From JBGTIS01 sp041745535 (lineage in GTDB: Bacteria > Bacteroidota > Bacteroidia > Cytophagales > Cyclobacteriaceae), in assembly GCA_041745535.1 (NCBI GenBank), contig JBGTIS010000255.1, forward strand, positions 1 to 64,000: a stretch of DNA of 64,000 nt, in the 5' to 3' direction. The notes under the pieces are model-generated. The model was not told the origin of the DNA, did not search any database, and saw only the letters and a program-made list of their open reading frames with translations. The translations under genes were made by a program, and so were the position numbers. Below are positions 6,091 to 15,527 of the stretch, in pieces. Numbering within the stretch: position 1 is the first letter of the stretch; each line of letters opens with the position of its first letter.

Positions 6091-8079
6091 TTAAATATCA
6101 ACTTTGGCATACTTGGCGTTTTTCTCAATGAACTCTCTTCGGGGAGCCACATCATCGCCCATCAGCATCGAGAACAGGTGGTCTGCCTCGGCAGCGGATT
6201 CAATGGTTACTTTTTTTAATTTTCGAGTAGCCGGGTCCATGGTAGTTTCCCATAACTGTTCAGGGTTCATTTCTCCTAAACCTTTGTAACGCTGCACCGA
6301 AACTGATTCTACTTTTCCGTCTTTAGCTATTTCTTTTACTTTAATGGCTCTTTCCTCTTCAGACCAGCAGTATTCTTCTTCCTTACCACGCCTCACCAGG
6401 TACAACGGAGGCTGGGCAATGTACAAGTAGCCATTTTCAATCAGTTCGTGCATGTACCGGAAAAAGAGCGTCAGAATCAAAGTTCGGATATGGCTACCGT
6501 CTACGTCCGCATCGGTCATGATAATAATTTTATGATACCTGAGCTTTTCAATATTCAGTGCCTTATCGTCATCTTCAGTGCCAAAACTAACGCCCAGCGC
6601 GGTAATGATATTCTTAATTTCTTCGTTATCATAAATTCTGTGCTCCTGGGCTTTTTCTACGTTCAGGATTTTACCCCTTAAAGGCAATATGGCCTGAAAT
6701 TTACGATCGCGGCCCTGCTTGGCACTGCCACCCGCTGAGTCACCCTCAACCAGATACAGTTCACAATTTCCAGGATCACTATCCGAACAGTCGGCTAGTT
6801 TACCAGGCAGGCTGGTGCCGCCTAAAATGTTTTTTCGTTGCACCATTTCCCTGGCTTTGCGGGCAGCATGGCGGGCCTGCGCGGCAACAATTACTTTTGA
6901 AACAATGGTTCTTGCTTCCCTCGGATGTTCTTCCAGGTAAGTAGACAATACATCGCCTACACAACTTTCAACCGCACCCATTACGTCGCTGTTACCCAGC
7001 TTGGTTTTGGTTTGTCCTTCAAACTGAGGTTCCTGTACTTTTATAGAAATAATGGCAGTAAGTCCTTCGCGGAAATCATCGCCACTGATATCTACCTTCA
7101 CTTTATCTAATAGGCCGGATTTATCAGCGTATGACTTTAAGGTACGGGTGAGCGCACGACGGAAACCGGCTACATGGGTACCACCTTCAATGGTGTTGAT
7201 ATTGTTGACATAAGAAACTACATTCTCGTTATAAGAGTTATTGTAGGTCATGGCTACCTGAACGGGCACTTCGCTTTTCTCACCCTCAATGTAAATAGGT
7301 TCCGGAATCAGTTTCTCACGGCTTTTATCCAGATAATCGATAAACTCAATCAAACCACCTTCGAAATGAAATTCTTCTTCTTTCGGTTTGCCATCTTCAG
7401 ATATTTCGCGTAAATCTTCAAGCTTAATCCGGATACCGGCATTCAGAAAAGCCAGTTCACGGAGCCTTGCCGCAATGGTTTCATATTTATATTCCAGTAC
7501 ATTAAATATGGTTGGATCAGGTTTGAAATGAACGATAGTTCCGGTAGTATCGGTGTTGCCAATTTCCTTAACAGGATGCAGGGGAATGCCCCTTGAATAA
7601 TTCTGCTGATAAATCTTACCATCCCGATGGATCGTAGCTTCCAATTCTATTGAAAGTGCATTTACGCAGGAAACACCAACCCCATGCAATCCGCCTGAAA
7701 CTTTGTAAGTGTTTTTATCGAATTTACCGCCCGCATGCAATACCGTCATTACTACTTCCAATGCTGAACGGCCTTCTTTTTCATGAATATCGGTAGGGAT
7801 ACCCCGGCCATTATCAGTAACCGTTATTGAATTATCTTCCAGTATTTTTACGAAAATTTCATCACAGTAACCGGCCAGGGCCTCATCAATAGAATTATCT
7901 ACTACTTCGTACACAATATGGTGCAAGCCTTTCATACCTACATCACCGATGTACATCGCAGGCCTTTTCCGAACAGCTTCCAAGCCTTCCAGCACCTGAA
8001 TGTTACTGGCAGAATAATTATTTTTTATTATTTCCGGGATTTTTTTGTCGCTTAAATTTTTTTCTTCTAATTGGCTCAT
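6091..8079 (-). CDS. gyrB: DNA gyrase subunit B
   Basis: A 662-residue type II topoisomerase subunit that drives negative supercoiling with GyrA. The order is a GHKL ATPase domain (EGLEAVRKRPAMYIG, VDNSIDEALAGY, TDNGRGIPTD, GGLHGVGVSCVNALS), the transducer, a TOPRIM domain (LVEGDSAGGSA, then the DADVDGSHIRTL metal site) and the C-terminal RYKGLGEMNPEQLW block. Length is typical of gyrB without the long proteobacterial insert. The gene is on the minus strand and has a good -7 box 21 bases upstream. gyrA is not in the window. Confidence 0.96.
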   Translation of the reverse strand: MSQLEEKNLSDKKIPEIIKNNYSASNIQVLEGLEAVRKRPAMYIGDVGMKGLHHIVYEVVDNSIDEALAGYCDEIFVKILEDNSITVTDNGRGIPTDIHEKEGRSALEVVMTVLHAGGKFDKNTYKVSGGLHGVGVSCVNALSIELEATIHRDGKIYQQNYSRGIPLHPVKEIGNTDTTGTIVHFKPDPTIFNVLEYKYETIAARLRELAFLNAGIRIKLEDLREISEDGKPKEEEFHFEGGLIEFIDYLDKSREKLIPEPIYIEGEKSEVPVQVAMTYNNSYNENVVSYVNNINTIEGGTHVAGFRRALTRTLKSYADKSGLLDKVKVDISGDDFREGLTAIISIKVQEPQFEGQTKTKLGNSDVMGAVESCVGDVLSTYLEEHPREARTIVSKVIVAAQARHAARKAREMVQRKNILGGTSLPGKLADCSDSDPGNCELYLVEGDSAGGSAKQGRDRKFQAILPLRGKILNVEKAQEHRIYDNEEIKNIITALGVSFGTEDDDKALNIEKLRYHKIIIMTDADVDGSHIRTLILTLFFRYMHELIENGYLYIAQPPLYLVRRGKEEEYCWSEEERAIKVKEIAKDGKVESVSVQRYKGLGEMNPEQLWETTMDPATRKLKKVTIESAAEADHLFSMLMGDDVAPRREFIEKNAKYAKVDI

Positions 8080-8099
8080 ATGTGTTTAATGGTAAGTGT

Positions 8100-8107
8100 C
8101 AAAAATA
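8100..8107 (-). promoter_or_regulatory. candidate gyrB promoter (-7 box)
   Basis: On the minus strand the sequence reads TATTTTTG, a full match to the Bacteroidota -7 consensus TAnnTTTG, ending 21 bases before the gyrB start codon. No convincing TTTG -33 box is seen at the right distance, so this is a candidate only. Confidence 0.45.
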
Positions 8108-8226
8108 CAACAATTAAACGTATTTTGCATACCATTACGTGTCAATCTACTAATATTAAAACCAGTACTGTACTGAGGTATTTAATCTTTGGAAAATTTT
8201 AATATTTTTTTGAAAAACAATTGATT

Positions 8227-8883
8227 TTATATCATCATGATGCGCTCAATGGTCCAGAAGCCTGCGATAAACGCTATAACAAGAGAAACCGGAATAACAA
8301 TACGCTTTCGGTACCATGTGTTTTCTGAAAAGGTGCGTGCCACCAAAAAATACATAAATAAGATAATGGACAGTTGCCCTAATTCCACGCCAACATTAAA
8401 AGCCACTAGTCCTATCGCGAACGCGTTCTTTGGTAAACCAAAATCGGAGAGCGCGCTGGCAAACCCCATCCCGTGTACCAGTCCAAAAAGAAACACCAAA
8501 GCCATACGCCAGGGTTTTACAGTGGTGAAAAAAATATTCTCGAGTGCCAGCAATACAATAGAGAGCGCGATTAAAGGCTCAATAATATTAGCCGGCGGTT
8601 GAATGATGCCGTACATGGCCAGCCCCAAGGTAATGGAATGCGCCAGGGTAAACATAGAGGCTTGCCAAACAATAGATTTCAGGTTTGTATTTAAAAAGAA
8701 AATGCATAGAACAAATAAAATATGGTCTATTCCCATCGGAATAATATGCTCGAAACCTATGATCAGATAATCGAAAAACACTTGCCCATGGTTTACTTTG
8801 TCTAAATCATAAGCAATTATATGGGCCCATGCTGAGGTGGTGGTCAATGCGATAATTACCCATAAAGCGAGCGGTTTTTTCAT
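8227..8883 (-). CDS. HupE/UreJ-family membrane protein
   Basis: A 218-residue inner-membrane protein with a signal-like N-terminus (ALTTTSAWA) and about six membrane segments. Family signatures are the histidine-rich GFEHIIPMGIDHILFVL, TLAHSITLGLAMY and LVHGMGFASAL. HupE/UreJ proteins are thought to move nickel or cobalt for hydrogenase or urease, but the widespread paralogous group in Bacteroidota has no proven substrate. No hydrogenase or urease gene is nearby. The ATG at 8883 places a signal sequence right at the N-terminus; an upstream in-frame start would add 13 residues and reach towards the TPR lipoprotein gene, with which it probably forms an operon (45-base gap). Confidence 0.82.
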   Translation of the reverse strand: MKKPLALWVIIALTTTSAWAHIIAYDLDKVNHGQVFFDYLIIGFEHIIPMGIDHILFVLCIFFLNTNLKSIVWQASMFTLAHSITLGLAMYGIIQPPANIIEPLIALSIVLLALENIFFTTVKPWRMALVFLFGLVHGMGFASALSDFGLPKNAFAIGLVAFNVGVELGQLSIILFMYFLVARTFSENTWYRKRIVIPVSLVIAFIAGFWTIERIMMI

Positions 8884-8928
8884 TGAATGGATTTTGATAG
8901 ATTGAAACGGAACAACCGGCAAACCAAT

Positions 8929-10278
8929 TTAAACACCGGCATCAGCCAGTAACCCATCAATAAAGGGAGATATTTGTTTTGCCTGGGTCATTAACCGCGA
9001 AGCCTTGGCGCTATCGCCTGCTTTCTGATATATCATGCTTGCCTTATACAGTGTATTGGCGTTTTTTACATTGGTAGACAGCATTTTGTCGGCATGGTTT
9101 TTTGCTTCCGCGTAATCGCCTTTTAAGTAATAAATCCAGGCAACCAGTTCATTGGCATCAATATTATCGGCGCGCATCTTTAAATCGGTAGTAGCATATT
9201 CCAGCGCTTTATCCAATTCATTATTCTTCATATAAGCCATAGCCAGTTCTCGCGAACCATTGTGTTTGATTTTGGCATTTTCAGGTTCTTCCTCCCTGGC
9301 TTCTTCAAGCAGCGTTACTATATCGTCGCGAATTTCTTTTGCTTTTGCCTTATCACCTTCAAGTTCGTACAGATCGGCCAATAAATCAATAAAAGCGGTT
9401 TCACCCATTGTTCTGATCGCGGATTCAGTATGGGCAATGGCCGCTTTATAATTACTCCTCGCTTTTTCTACTTTTGCCAAACCAATATTGGCATAAGGGT
9501 AACCAGGTCGGTTCTCCAGGGCTATTTTGAACACCTGTTCGGCTTTGTCAACCTCGCCTGTTTGCAATAAGAGATCACCTAAATTCACCCTGGCCCATTC
9601 GGTATCTTCCATACCCGGGTAACCAGCTTCTACTGCCATATTCATGGCTTTGATGGCGCCCTGATTGTCGCCGTTGATCTGGCGCAGGTAAGAAGCTCTG
9701 GAGTAGGAGCGGAGATCCGGTCGAATGGTTAACATTTTATCGCACATTTTTACAGCCTCACTGTAGTTTCCTAATTCAACGTTGGCATCTACCAGGGCAC
9801 CGTAAATACCCGCATGATAATCGTACATGGCTACCGCTTTTTTGGCTACCGCCAGGGCATCTTTAAACTGATGCATATTCAGCATAACCACCGATTGATA
9901 ATCTAATGCCTGGAATTTCAAACTTTTATCTGCCGACTTACTTTGTTCAATTTTTTCAAGCACTTCTATGGCCGCATTATTATAATAAGAAGTATTACCG
10001 GTAATCCGGCCTTCCATAATGTAAACCGAAGCCAAATCCAGATAAGGTTTTAAATCGTTTGGGTTTTTCTTAAGGGTGCTTATGGCCTTTTGGTAGGTGT
10101 TCTGAATATGCTGGTATTCAGTTTCGGGGCCTAATTTCGTTTCGCGATCCAATAAACTGGGAACCTGAATGCCGTCTTCAACTGTTGTGGTTTGTTTTTG
10201 CGACGAATCACAGGAAGATATATAAAAGGTTAGAGAAAAAACAATAAGAAGCAGGTAAGTGGGTAGTGTTTTTTTCAT
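8929..10278 (-). CDS. TPR-repeat lipoprotein
   Basis: A 449-residue lipoprotein with a signal peptide and lipobox (YISSC, Cys near residue 23). It is built almost wholly of tetratricopeptide repeats from about residue 60 to the end, for example NDLKPYLDLASVYIMEG, YPYANIGLAKVEKARSN and ANTLYKASMIYQKAGD. TPR arrays are protein-binding scaffolds, so the role is likely assembly or scaffolding at the periplasmic face of a membrane. It precedes the HupE-like gene on the same strand and diverges from ftsK across a 327-base gap. That order is consistent with a secreted accessory factor of the HupE-like transporter, but nothing in the sequence proves the link. Confidence 0.8.
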   Translation of the reverse strand: MKKTLPTYLLLIVFSLTFYISSCDSSQKQTTTVEDGIQVPSLLDRETKLGPETEYQHIQNTYQKAISTLKKNPNDLKPYLDLASVYIMEGRITGNTSYYNNAAIEVLEKIEQSKSADKSLKFQALDYQSVVMLNMHQFKDALAVAKKAVAMYDYHAGIYGALVDANVELGNYSEAVKMCDKMLTIRPDLRSYSRASYLRQINGDNQGAIKAMNMAVEAGYPGMEDTEWARVNLGDLLLQTGEVDKAEQVFKIALENRPGYPYANIGLAKVEKARSNYKAAIAHTESAIRTMGETAFIDLLADLYELEGDKAKAKEIRDDIVTLLEEAREEEPENAKIKHNGSRELAMAYMKNNELDKALEYATTDLKMRADNIDANELVAWIYYLKGDYAEAKNHADKMLSTNVKNANTLYKASMIYQKAGDSAKASRLMTQAKQISPFIDGLLADAGV

Positions 10279-10605
10279 TGGTTTGGTATGGCTAGTTTGT
10301 TTAGCAACTACGAATAATTTAGGTCAATCGGATTTATAAAGCATTGATTTTTTACAGATTTATTGGCTTAAAATTAGAGAAACGTAAAGGGAGACGCGCC
10401 AGATAAATACTCGAATTAAGTGCTTCGCCCAATTTTGCCAATCTTTTTATTGATTAAATTTAGCGTTTTTCAGGATAATAAGTTGGAATAATACCATAAA
10501 GTTTGGTTTTATAATTGTACCTTAAAAAAAGGTATCACTTTATATTTCTATGTAATTTAGAATGTATTTCTTTAGTTTTGTACTCTACCATATTTTTTTC
10601 AACTG
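10279..10605. promoter_or_regulatory. divergent intergenic region, TPR lipoprotein / ftsK
   Basis: This 327-base AT-rich spacer separates divergent genes. TAGTTTTG at 10573-10580 matches the -7 consensus TAnnTTTG for ftsK and leaves about 25 bases to the ATG. The upstream -33 region is poor. No gene, repeat or long hairpin was found in the remainder. Confidence 0.4.
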
Positions 10606-13020
10606 ATGTCGACCAATACCTACAAAAAGAAAGTAAAGCAGAATACGAAGCAAAAAAAAAAGCGATTCAGCTTTAATTTTTTGAAAGACAGAAGATTTCA
10701 CTTAGTATTTGGGTTTTTTTTAATAGCGGCTTCCCTTTATCTGCTGATTGCTTTTATTTCTTATTTGTTTACCGGTAAAGCCGACCAGAGTTTGATGGAG
10801 CCATTTATGGAAGGCAATTTAAAAACATCGGGGCTTGAAGCAGAAAACTGGTTAGGACTTTTTGGTGCTTTTTCGTCGCATTATTTTATTTTTAACTGGT
10901 TTGGTATTGCCTCTTTTTTAATACCTCCGCTGCTATTTATGATCGGCTATAAAGCTGTGTTTCGCAAAGAAATTTTGCCTACCCATAGGGTATTTATTTT
11001 TGTTACATTTTTTCTGTTCTGGATAAGCCTGCTGTTTGGCTATCTGGTGATCAGAACTGAACAAACGAGTGAATTTGGATTTATTGGGGGTGGTATCGGG
11101 TATGAGCTTGCCATAATTTCTGAAAGTCTGATCGGGTGGGGCACACTCCTGCTGCTCATTTTTACTTTTCTGGCTTTTATTATTATTTTCTTCAACATTA
11201 CCTCTCTGTTCACACACAAAACTGCTGACAATCCGGTTTCTCATCAGTCTGATTTTTCTAATACCCAATCAGACGAAACCGATTCTTATTCTGACAACAT
11301 GTCCACAGTTGCCCTGGATTATGATTTGGCTGACGAAAATGATGGGGTAAGCAGGCCATCGTTGTTAGCAAACAACATTGAACTTGAGGTAGAAGAGTCT
11401 GATAACCGTAAATCAGAAAAAACAAATACAGAAAACGATGAGGCGGCCGGACAATTATCATTAGAAGTTACGGAACAAAACACTGAGGAAAAAATCGCGG
11501 ATCGGGTTGAGAATTACGATCCTACTTTGGATTTACCTTCTTATCGGTATCCGGAACCGGGTTTACTCGATATCCTATCGAACAATAGGGTGCATGTATC
11601 CAAAGAAGAACTGGAAGCCAATAAAGATAAGATTGTTGAAACGCTAATTAATTTCAAAATCGGGATTTCCACTATCAAAGCTACCATTGGTCCTACGGTA
11701 ACTTTATATGAGATTGTACCTGAGGCAGGGATCAAAATTTCCAAAATTAAAAACCTGGAAGATGATATCGCTTTGAATCTGGCAGCGCTGGGTATTCGTA
11801 TTATCGCGCCCATGCCTGGCAAAGGCACCATTGGGATTGAAGTACCCAATAAAAACCGTGAAATTGTGAGTATGCATTCGGTAATGACTACCGAAAAGTT
11901 TATGAAAAGCAACAAAGAGTTGCCCATTATTTTGGGGAAAACGGTTTCCAATGAGTTATATGTAACCGACCTGGCGCAAATGCCGCACCTGCTGATGGCC
12001 GGTGCCACCGGGCAGGGTAAATCGGTAGGCCTGAATGTAATTCTAACCTCTCTCATTTATAAGAAGCATCCATCACAGCTTAAATTTGTGCTGGTAGACC
12101 CAAAGATGGTGGAGCTTTCCTTATTCAAAAAGCTGGAAAGGCATTTTCTGGCCAAACTGCCCGATACCGACGAAGCCATTATCACTGATACCCGAAAAGT
12201 AATCCATACCCTCAACTCATTGTGTATAGAAATGGACAGCCGTTATGATCTGCTGAAAGACGGGGGCTGTAGAAATTTAAAAGAGTACAATAATAAGTTT
12301 GTAAAAAGGAAATTAAATCCTGAAGAAGGCCACCGGTTTCTGCCCTATATTATTCTGGTAATTGATGAACTGGCCGACCTGATGATGACGGCAGGAAAAG
12401 AAGTAGAATTGCCCATTGCCAGACTGGCACAAAAGGCAAGGGCGATCGGTATCCATTTGGTGGTAGCCACGCAGCGCCCTTCGGTGAATGTAATAACTGG
12501 TATCATAAAAGCAAATTTTCCGGCCCGTTGGTCGTTTCGTGTTACCTCAAAAGTGGACTCCCGCACCATTCTGGATACAGGTGGCGCTGAACAATTAGTG
12601 GGTATGGGTGATACACTCTTATCCATGGGTTCAGATCTGATCCGCTTGCAGTGCCCATTTGTTGATACCCACGAAGTAGAAAACGTTTGTGAATTTGTAG
12701 GGTCGCAACGAGGTTACGAATCAGCTTATCCGTTACCGGAGTTTTTAGATGATGACAGCGATCAGGGAATTGGAGAGGTGGATATGAAAAACCTGGACCC
12801 TATGTTTGAAGAAGCCTGCCGGATTATTGTAATGAACCAGCAGGGAAGCACTTCACTGCTTCAGCGCAAGCTGAAAATAGGATATAACCGGGCCGGACGA
12901 TTGATAGATCAGTTAGAGGCAATTGGGATTGTGGGGCCATTTGAGGGAAGTAAAGCCAGGGAAGTATTGGTTACCGATGAGCAAAGTTTGGAACAGTTAT
13001 TGAAAGATATCACGAGGTAA
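10606..13020 (+). CDS. ftsK: DNA translocase FtsK/SpoIIIE
   Basis: An 804-residue motor that pumps chromosomal DNA through the closing septum and activates dimer resolution at dif. The N-terminus is basic, followed by four membrane segments (about residues 30-200). A variable acidic linker follows, then the alpha/beta motor from about residue 320, with Walker A GATGQGKS at 466-473, Walker B ILVIDELADLMM and the ATQRPSVNVITG arm. The last 65 residues form the winged-helix gamma domain (STSLLQRKLKIGYNRAGRL), which reads polar KOPS-type sequences. Length is normal for Bacteroidota. lolA follows after 29 bases on the same strand, a common pairing. Confidence 0.96.
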   Translation: MSTNTYKKKVKQNTKQKKKRFSFNFLKDRRFHLVFGFFLIAASLYLLIAFISYLFTGKADQSLMEPFMEGNLKTSGLEAENWLGLFGAFSSHYFIFNWFGIASFLIPPLLFMIGYKAVFRKEILPTHRVFIFVTFFLFWISLLFGYLVIRTEQTSEFGFIGGGIGYELAIISESLIGWGTLLLLIFTFLAFIIIFFNITSLFTHKTADNPVSHQSDFSNTQSDETDSYSDNMSTVALDYDLADENDGVSRPSLLANNIELEVEESDNRKSEKTNTENDEAAGQLSLEVTEQNTEEKIADRVENYDPTLDLPSYRYPEPGLLDILSNNRVHVSKEELEANKDKIVETLINFKIGISTIKATIGPTVTLYEIVPEAGIKISKIKNLEDDIALNLAALGIRIIAPMPGKGTIGIEVPNKNREIVSMHSVMTTEKFMKSNKELPIILGKTVSNELYVTDLAQMPHLLMAGATGQGKSVGLNVILTSLIYKKHPSQLKFVLVDPKMVELSLFKKLERHFLAKLPDTDEAIITDTRKVIHTLNSLCIEMDSRYDLLKDGGCRNLKEYNNKFVKRKLNPEEGHRFLPYIILVIDELADLMMTAGKEVELPIARLAQKARAIGIHLVVATQRPSVNVITGIIKANFPARWSFRVTSKVDSRTILDTGGAEQLVGMGDTLLSMGSDLIRLQCPFVDTHEVENVCEFVGSQRGYESAYPLPEFLDDDSDQGIGEVDMKNLDPMFEEACRIIVMNQQGSTSLLQRKLKIGYNRAGRLIDQLEAIGIVGPFEGSKAREVLVTDEQSLEQLLKDITR

Positions 13021-13049
13021 TAAAACTACTTAAAACTATTAATTAATTT

Positions 13050-13715
13050 ATGAAAAAATTTTATAATGTAACTGCCAAAAGCTTTATTTTATTAACCTTC
13101 ATCTTAGGGTTTGAAGCTTTTTCTTTTGCTCAACAAGACCCTAAAGCGTTGGAAGTGTTAGACGCTATGAGCAAAAACTATCAGGAAATTGGGGCATTCA
13201 AATCCGACTTTACCTATACCATGGAGAATCCGGCAGAATCTATCAGTGAAGATTTTAGTGGAGAAATCATCGTGAGTGACGACAAATTTCGTCTGAAAAT
13301 GGGCGGACAGGAAATTATTAATAATGGCAAAACTGTATGGACTTATCTGGAAGATGCCAATGAGGTAAACATTGATAATTATAATCCGGATGAAGGTGAT
13401 ATTTCTCCTTCAGAAATTTTTGATGCCTATAAACGAGGATTTAAATATGCTTATCTGGGTGAAGAGAAATTAGACGGTACGGTATATGATGTGGTGGATC
13501 TCACTCCTGAAAATACCGACAATCAGTTTTATAAGATAAAGCTTCATATCGACAGGGCTAATAAGACCCTTAAAACGTGGAAAATTTTCTCAAAAGACGG
13601 CACACACTATACCTATACCATAACCAATTTTGATCCGGATACCAAAGTAAACGATTCCTTATTTACCTTCGATACTACTCAACACAAAGGTGTGGAGGTA
13701 GTGGATCTTCGCTAA
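13050..13715 (+). CDS. lolA: LolA-like outer-membrane lipoprotein carrier
   Basis: A 221-residue periplasmic protein with a signal peptide (cleavage likely after SFA near residue 27) and the LolA/LolB unclosed-barrel domain. Visible landmarks are DPKALEVLDAMSKNY, the FSGEIIV strand, FRLKMGGQEIINNGKTVWTY and a C-terminal strand pair. LolA ferries lipoproteins from the inner-membrane Lol ABC transporter to the outer membrane, which fits the large number of lipoproteins in this genome. Its place just after ftsK is shared by many bacteria. A strong terminator follows at 13755, so ftsK-lolA is probably one transcription unit. Confidence 0.88.
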   Translation: MKKFYNVTAKSFILLTFILGFEAFSFAQQDPKALEVLDAMSKNYQEIGAFKSDFTYTMENPAESISEDFSGEIIVSDDKFRLKMGGQEIINNGKTVWTYLEDANEVNIDNYNPDEGDISPSEIFDAYKRGFKYAYLGEEKLDGTVYDVVDLTPENTDNQFYKIKLHIDRANKTLKTWKIFSKDGTHYTYTITNFDPDTKVNDSLFTFDTTQHKGVEVVDLR

Positions 13716-13754
13716 AAAACTTTTTGTTTTTCAAAAAAGCAATAAATATACATG

Positions 13755-13789
13755 AAAACGGATGATGAAATATGATCCGTTTTTTTTTT
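13755..13789 (+). terminator. rho-independent terminator after lolA
   Basis: AAAACGGAT (13755-13763) pairs with ATCCGTTTT (13775-13783) across an 11-base loop, and the T-run continues to 13789. It closes the ftsK-lolA unit. Confidence 0.85.
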
Positions 13790-14204
13790 GATTTTATTTA
13801 AGAAGTAGCCAAACTAACTCTATATTTGAAAAGTTTTTGTAATTTTTATGCAAAAATTTAAATTATCAAACATTCAACTGTTGCCAGAATAATTGGTGAT
13901 TTTGTTTGAATAATACACTATAATTTAGAGGCTGTTTAAATTTTACCTATTACCATATAAGATTTTTTTGGAATCCGATCAGGACGAATTTTTCGCAAGT
14001 TAATTTTAGATAAATATCTCCAGTTATCTTTTTAAAATATATGGAGACACTAAAACCTGTTGGAACCCAAACCAGCTCTATTTTACATGTAAAAGTAAAA
14101 TTAAAACAATTTCTTACTATAAAATTTACTTTAAAAACCGCCAATAGTTTCTGGTTGAGTATAACTGAAAGATAGCGCAATTACGTTTTTAGAAATCACT
14201 ATTG
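13790..14204. other. AT-rich intergenic stretch with no supported gene
   Basis: About 415 bases before the flippase gene. Reading frames here are short and lack coding character. TACGTTTT at 14183-14190 is a near match to a -7 box for the flippase. A segment around 13929 (GAGGCTGTTTAAATTTTACC) resembles the sort of sequence seen at insertion-sequence ends, but no inverted partner was found, so no element is called. Confidence 0.4.
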
Positions 14205-15527
14205 ATGAAAAACCAGATTTTGCCCAAGAAATTAAGTGGAAACGCAATGAATATTACGGCTACATTTTTTCTTCAGGTTGGCCGGGTAGCCCTTAATTTT
14301 GGCTTGAATATTTTGCTGACTAACTTTTTAGGAATAGAGGCCTTTGGGATATATTCATATGCTATTTCCTGGGTTACTTTTCTCAGTATTTTGGTAATAG
14401 CCGGGATGGACAAACTATTGACCCGCGAAATATCTATTGCCTTTGCGGAAAGAAATTACAGCCTATTCAAGGGGCTGTTAATCTGGACTCTGCGCATTAC
14501 CATTGTGTCTTCCTTGGCTACTATTTTTGTAGCCTTTGTGGTTATTACCCTGATGAATAACGACTGGCAAGCCCAGTTACCCTATTACGCGGCCTTTTTT
14601 ATTTTACCTTTTGTGGTATTTAATAGGTTACGAGATTCTGTATTACAGGGTGTAAAGCATTCTGCCTTAGGAAACCTTCCTGAAAACTTCATACAACCCA
14701 TTATATTTATTGTTGTAGTTTTAATTTTCCATTTTGCTGTAGAAGACAATTTCGGTTCATTAACAGCATTGTTAATGCATCTGGGTTCTGTGGTTATTGC
14801 CTTTATGGCAGGAACCTATTTCATGAACCAGAAGCTACCTTTTGCATTTAAAGAAATAGCGGCTAACATAGATGGAACCCATTGGAAAAAGAGTATCATT
14901 CCTCTGGCTTTTATCAGTGCCATGTATGACCTGAATGCCAGAGCCGATGCCATTTTGCTGGGTATGCTCGATACTACCGATGCCGTGGGAATTTATAACG
15001 TTACCATCCGCCTAGCTACCCTTTTGTTGTTTGTATTAACCGCAGTGAATAAAACAGTCGCGGCCGATTTCTCTAAGCTGTTCAAACAGGGTAATTTTGA
15101 GAAATTGCAGGCATTGGCAACTAAAAGCTCTCGCGTAATTACGCTTTTCTCAATTCCTGTTTTACTGGTGCTGATTGTAGGTGGCAGGTATCTATTGTCT
15201 TTTTTTGGCGAAGAATTTATGGAGGGTTACGAAGCATTGGTACTGCTGAGTATCGGCCAGTTTTTTAACGCCATTGTAGGCTCTGTAGGAATTTTGTTAA
15301 TGATGACTGGCAACGAAAAAATAGCAGCCCGTAATGTTGGTATTTCCGCTTTGGTCAATGTAGTATTAAACTGTATTTTAATACCCCTTTATAGTATAAA
15401 TGGAGCAGCAATTGCTACCATGATTAGTACCATTTTACTGAATTATCTTCAAATGGTAGCAGTTTCAAAACGGCTTCGGATTGATTCAACCCCGCTGGGT
15501 AGAAATTTAAAGAAAAATGACAATTAA
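14205..15527 (+). CDS. oligosaccharide flippase (Wzx/MurJ-like, MATE fold)
   Basis: A 440-residue integral membrane protein with 12-14 predicted helices. It belongs to the polysaccharide-transporter branch of the MOP superfamily, which flips lipid-linked sugars across the inner membrane. Typical features are FFLQVGRVALNFGLNILLTN in the first helix, FGIYSYAISWVTFLSIL next, and the central RADAILLGMLDTTDAVGIYN that begins the second half. The ATG at 14205 is used; a TTG one codon earlier is not needed. The sulfotransferase start lies 11 bases inside its 3' end, so the two are coupled. No other capsule or O-antigen genes adjoin, so its substrate pathway must be encoded elsewhere. Confidence 0.85.
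   Translation: MKNQILPKKLSGNAMNITATFFLQVGRVALNFGLNILLTNFLGIEAFGIYSYAISWVTFLSILVIAGMDKLLTREISIAFAERNYSLFKGLLIWTLRITIVSSLATIFVAFVVITLMNNDWQAQLPYYAAFFILPFVVFNRLRDSVLQGVKHSALGNLPENFIQPIIFIVVVLIFHFAVEDNFGSLTALLMHLGSVVIAFMAGTYFMNQKLPFAFKEIAANIDGTHWKKSIIPLAFISAMYDLNARADAILLGMLDTTDAVGIYNVTIRLATLLLFVLTAVNKTVAADFSKLFKQGNFEKLQALATKSSRVITLFSIPVLLVLIVGGRYLLSFFGEEFMEGYEALVLLSIGQFFNAIVGSVGILLMMTGNEKIAARNVGISALVNVVLNCILIPLYSINGAAIATMISTILLNYLQMVAVSKRLRIDSTPLGRNLKKNDN

Noticed and set aside
13925..13990. Possible insertion-sequence end (GAGGCTGTTTAAA)
   Set aside because: There is no inverted partner, no transposase fragment and no target duplication.
13950..14180. Minus-strand 76-residue frame before the flippase
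   Set aside because: Composition is that of AT-rich spacer and no motif or partner is seen.
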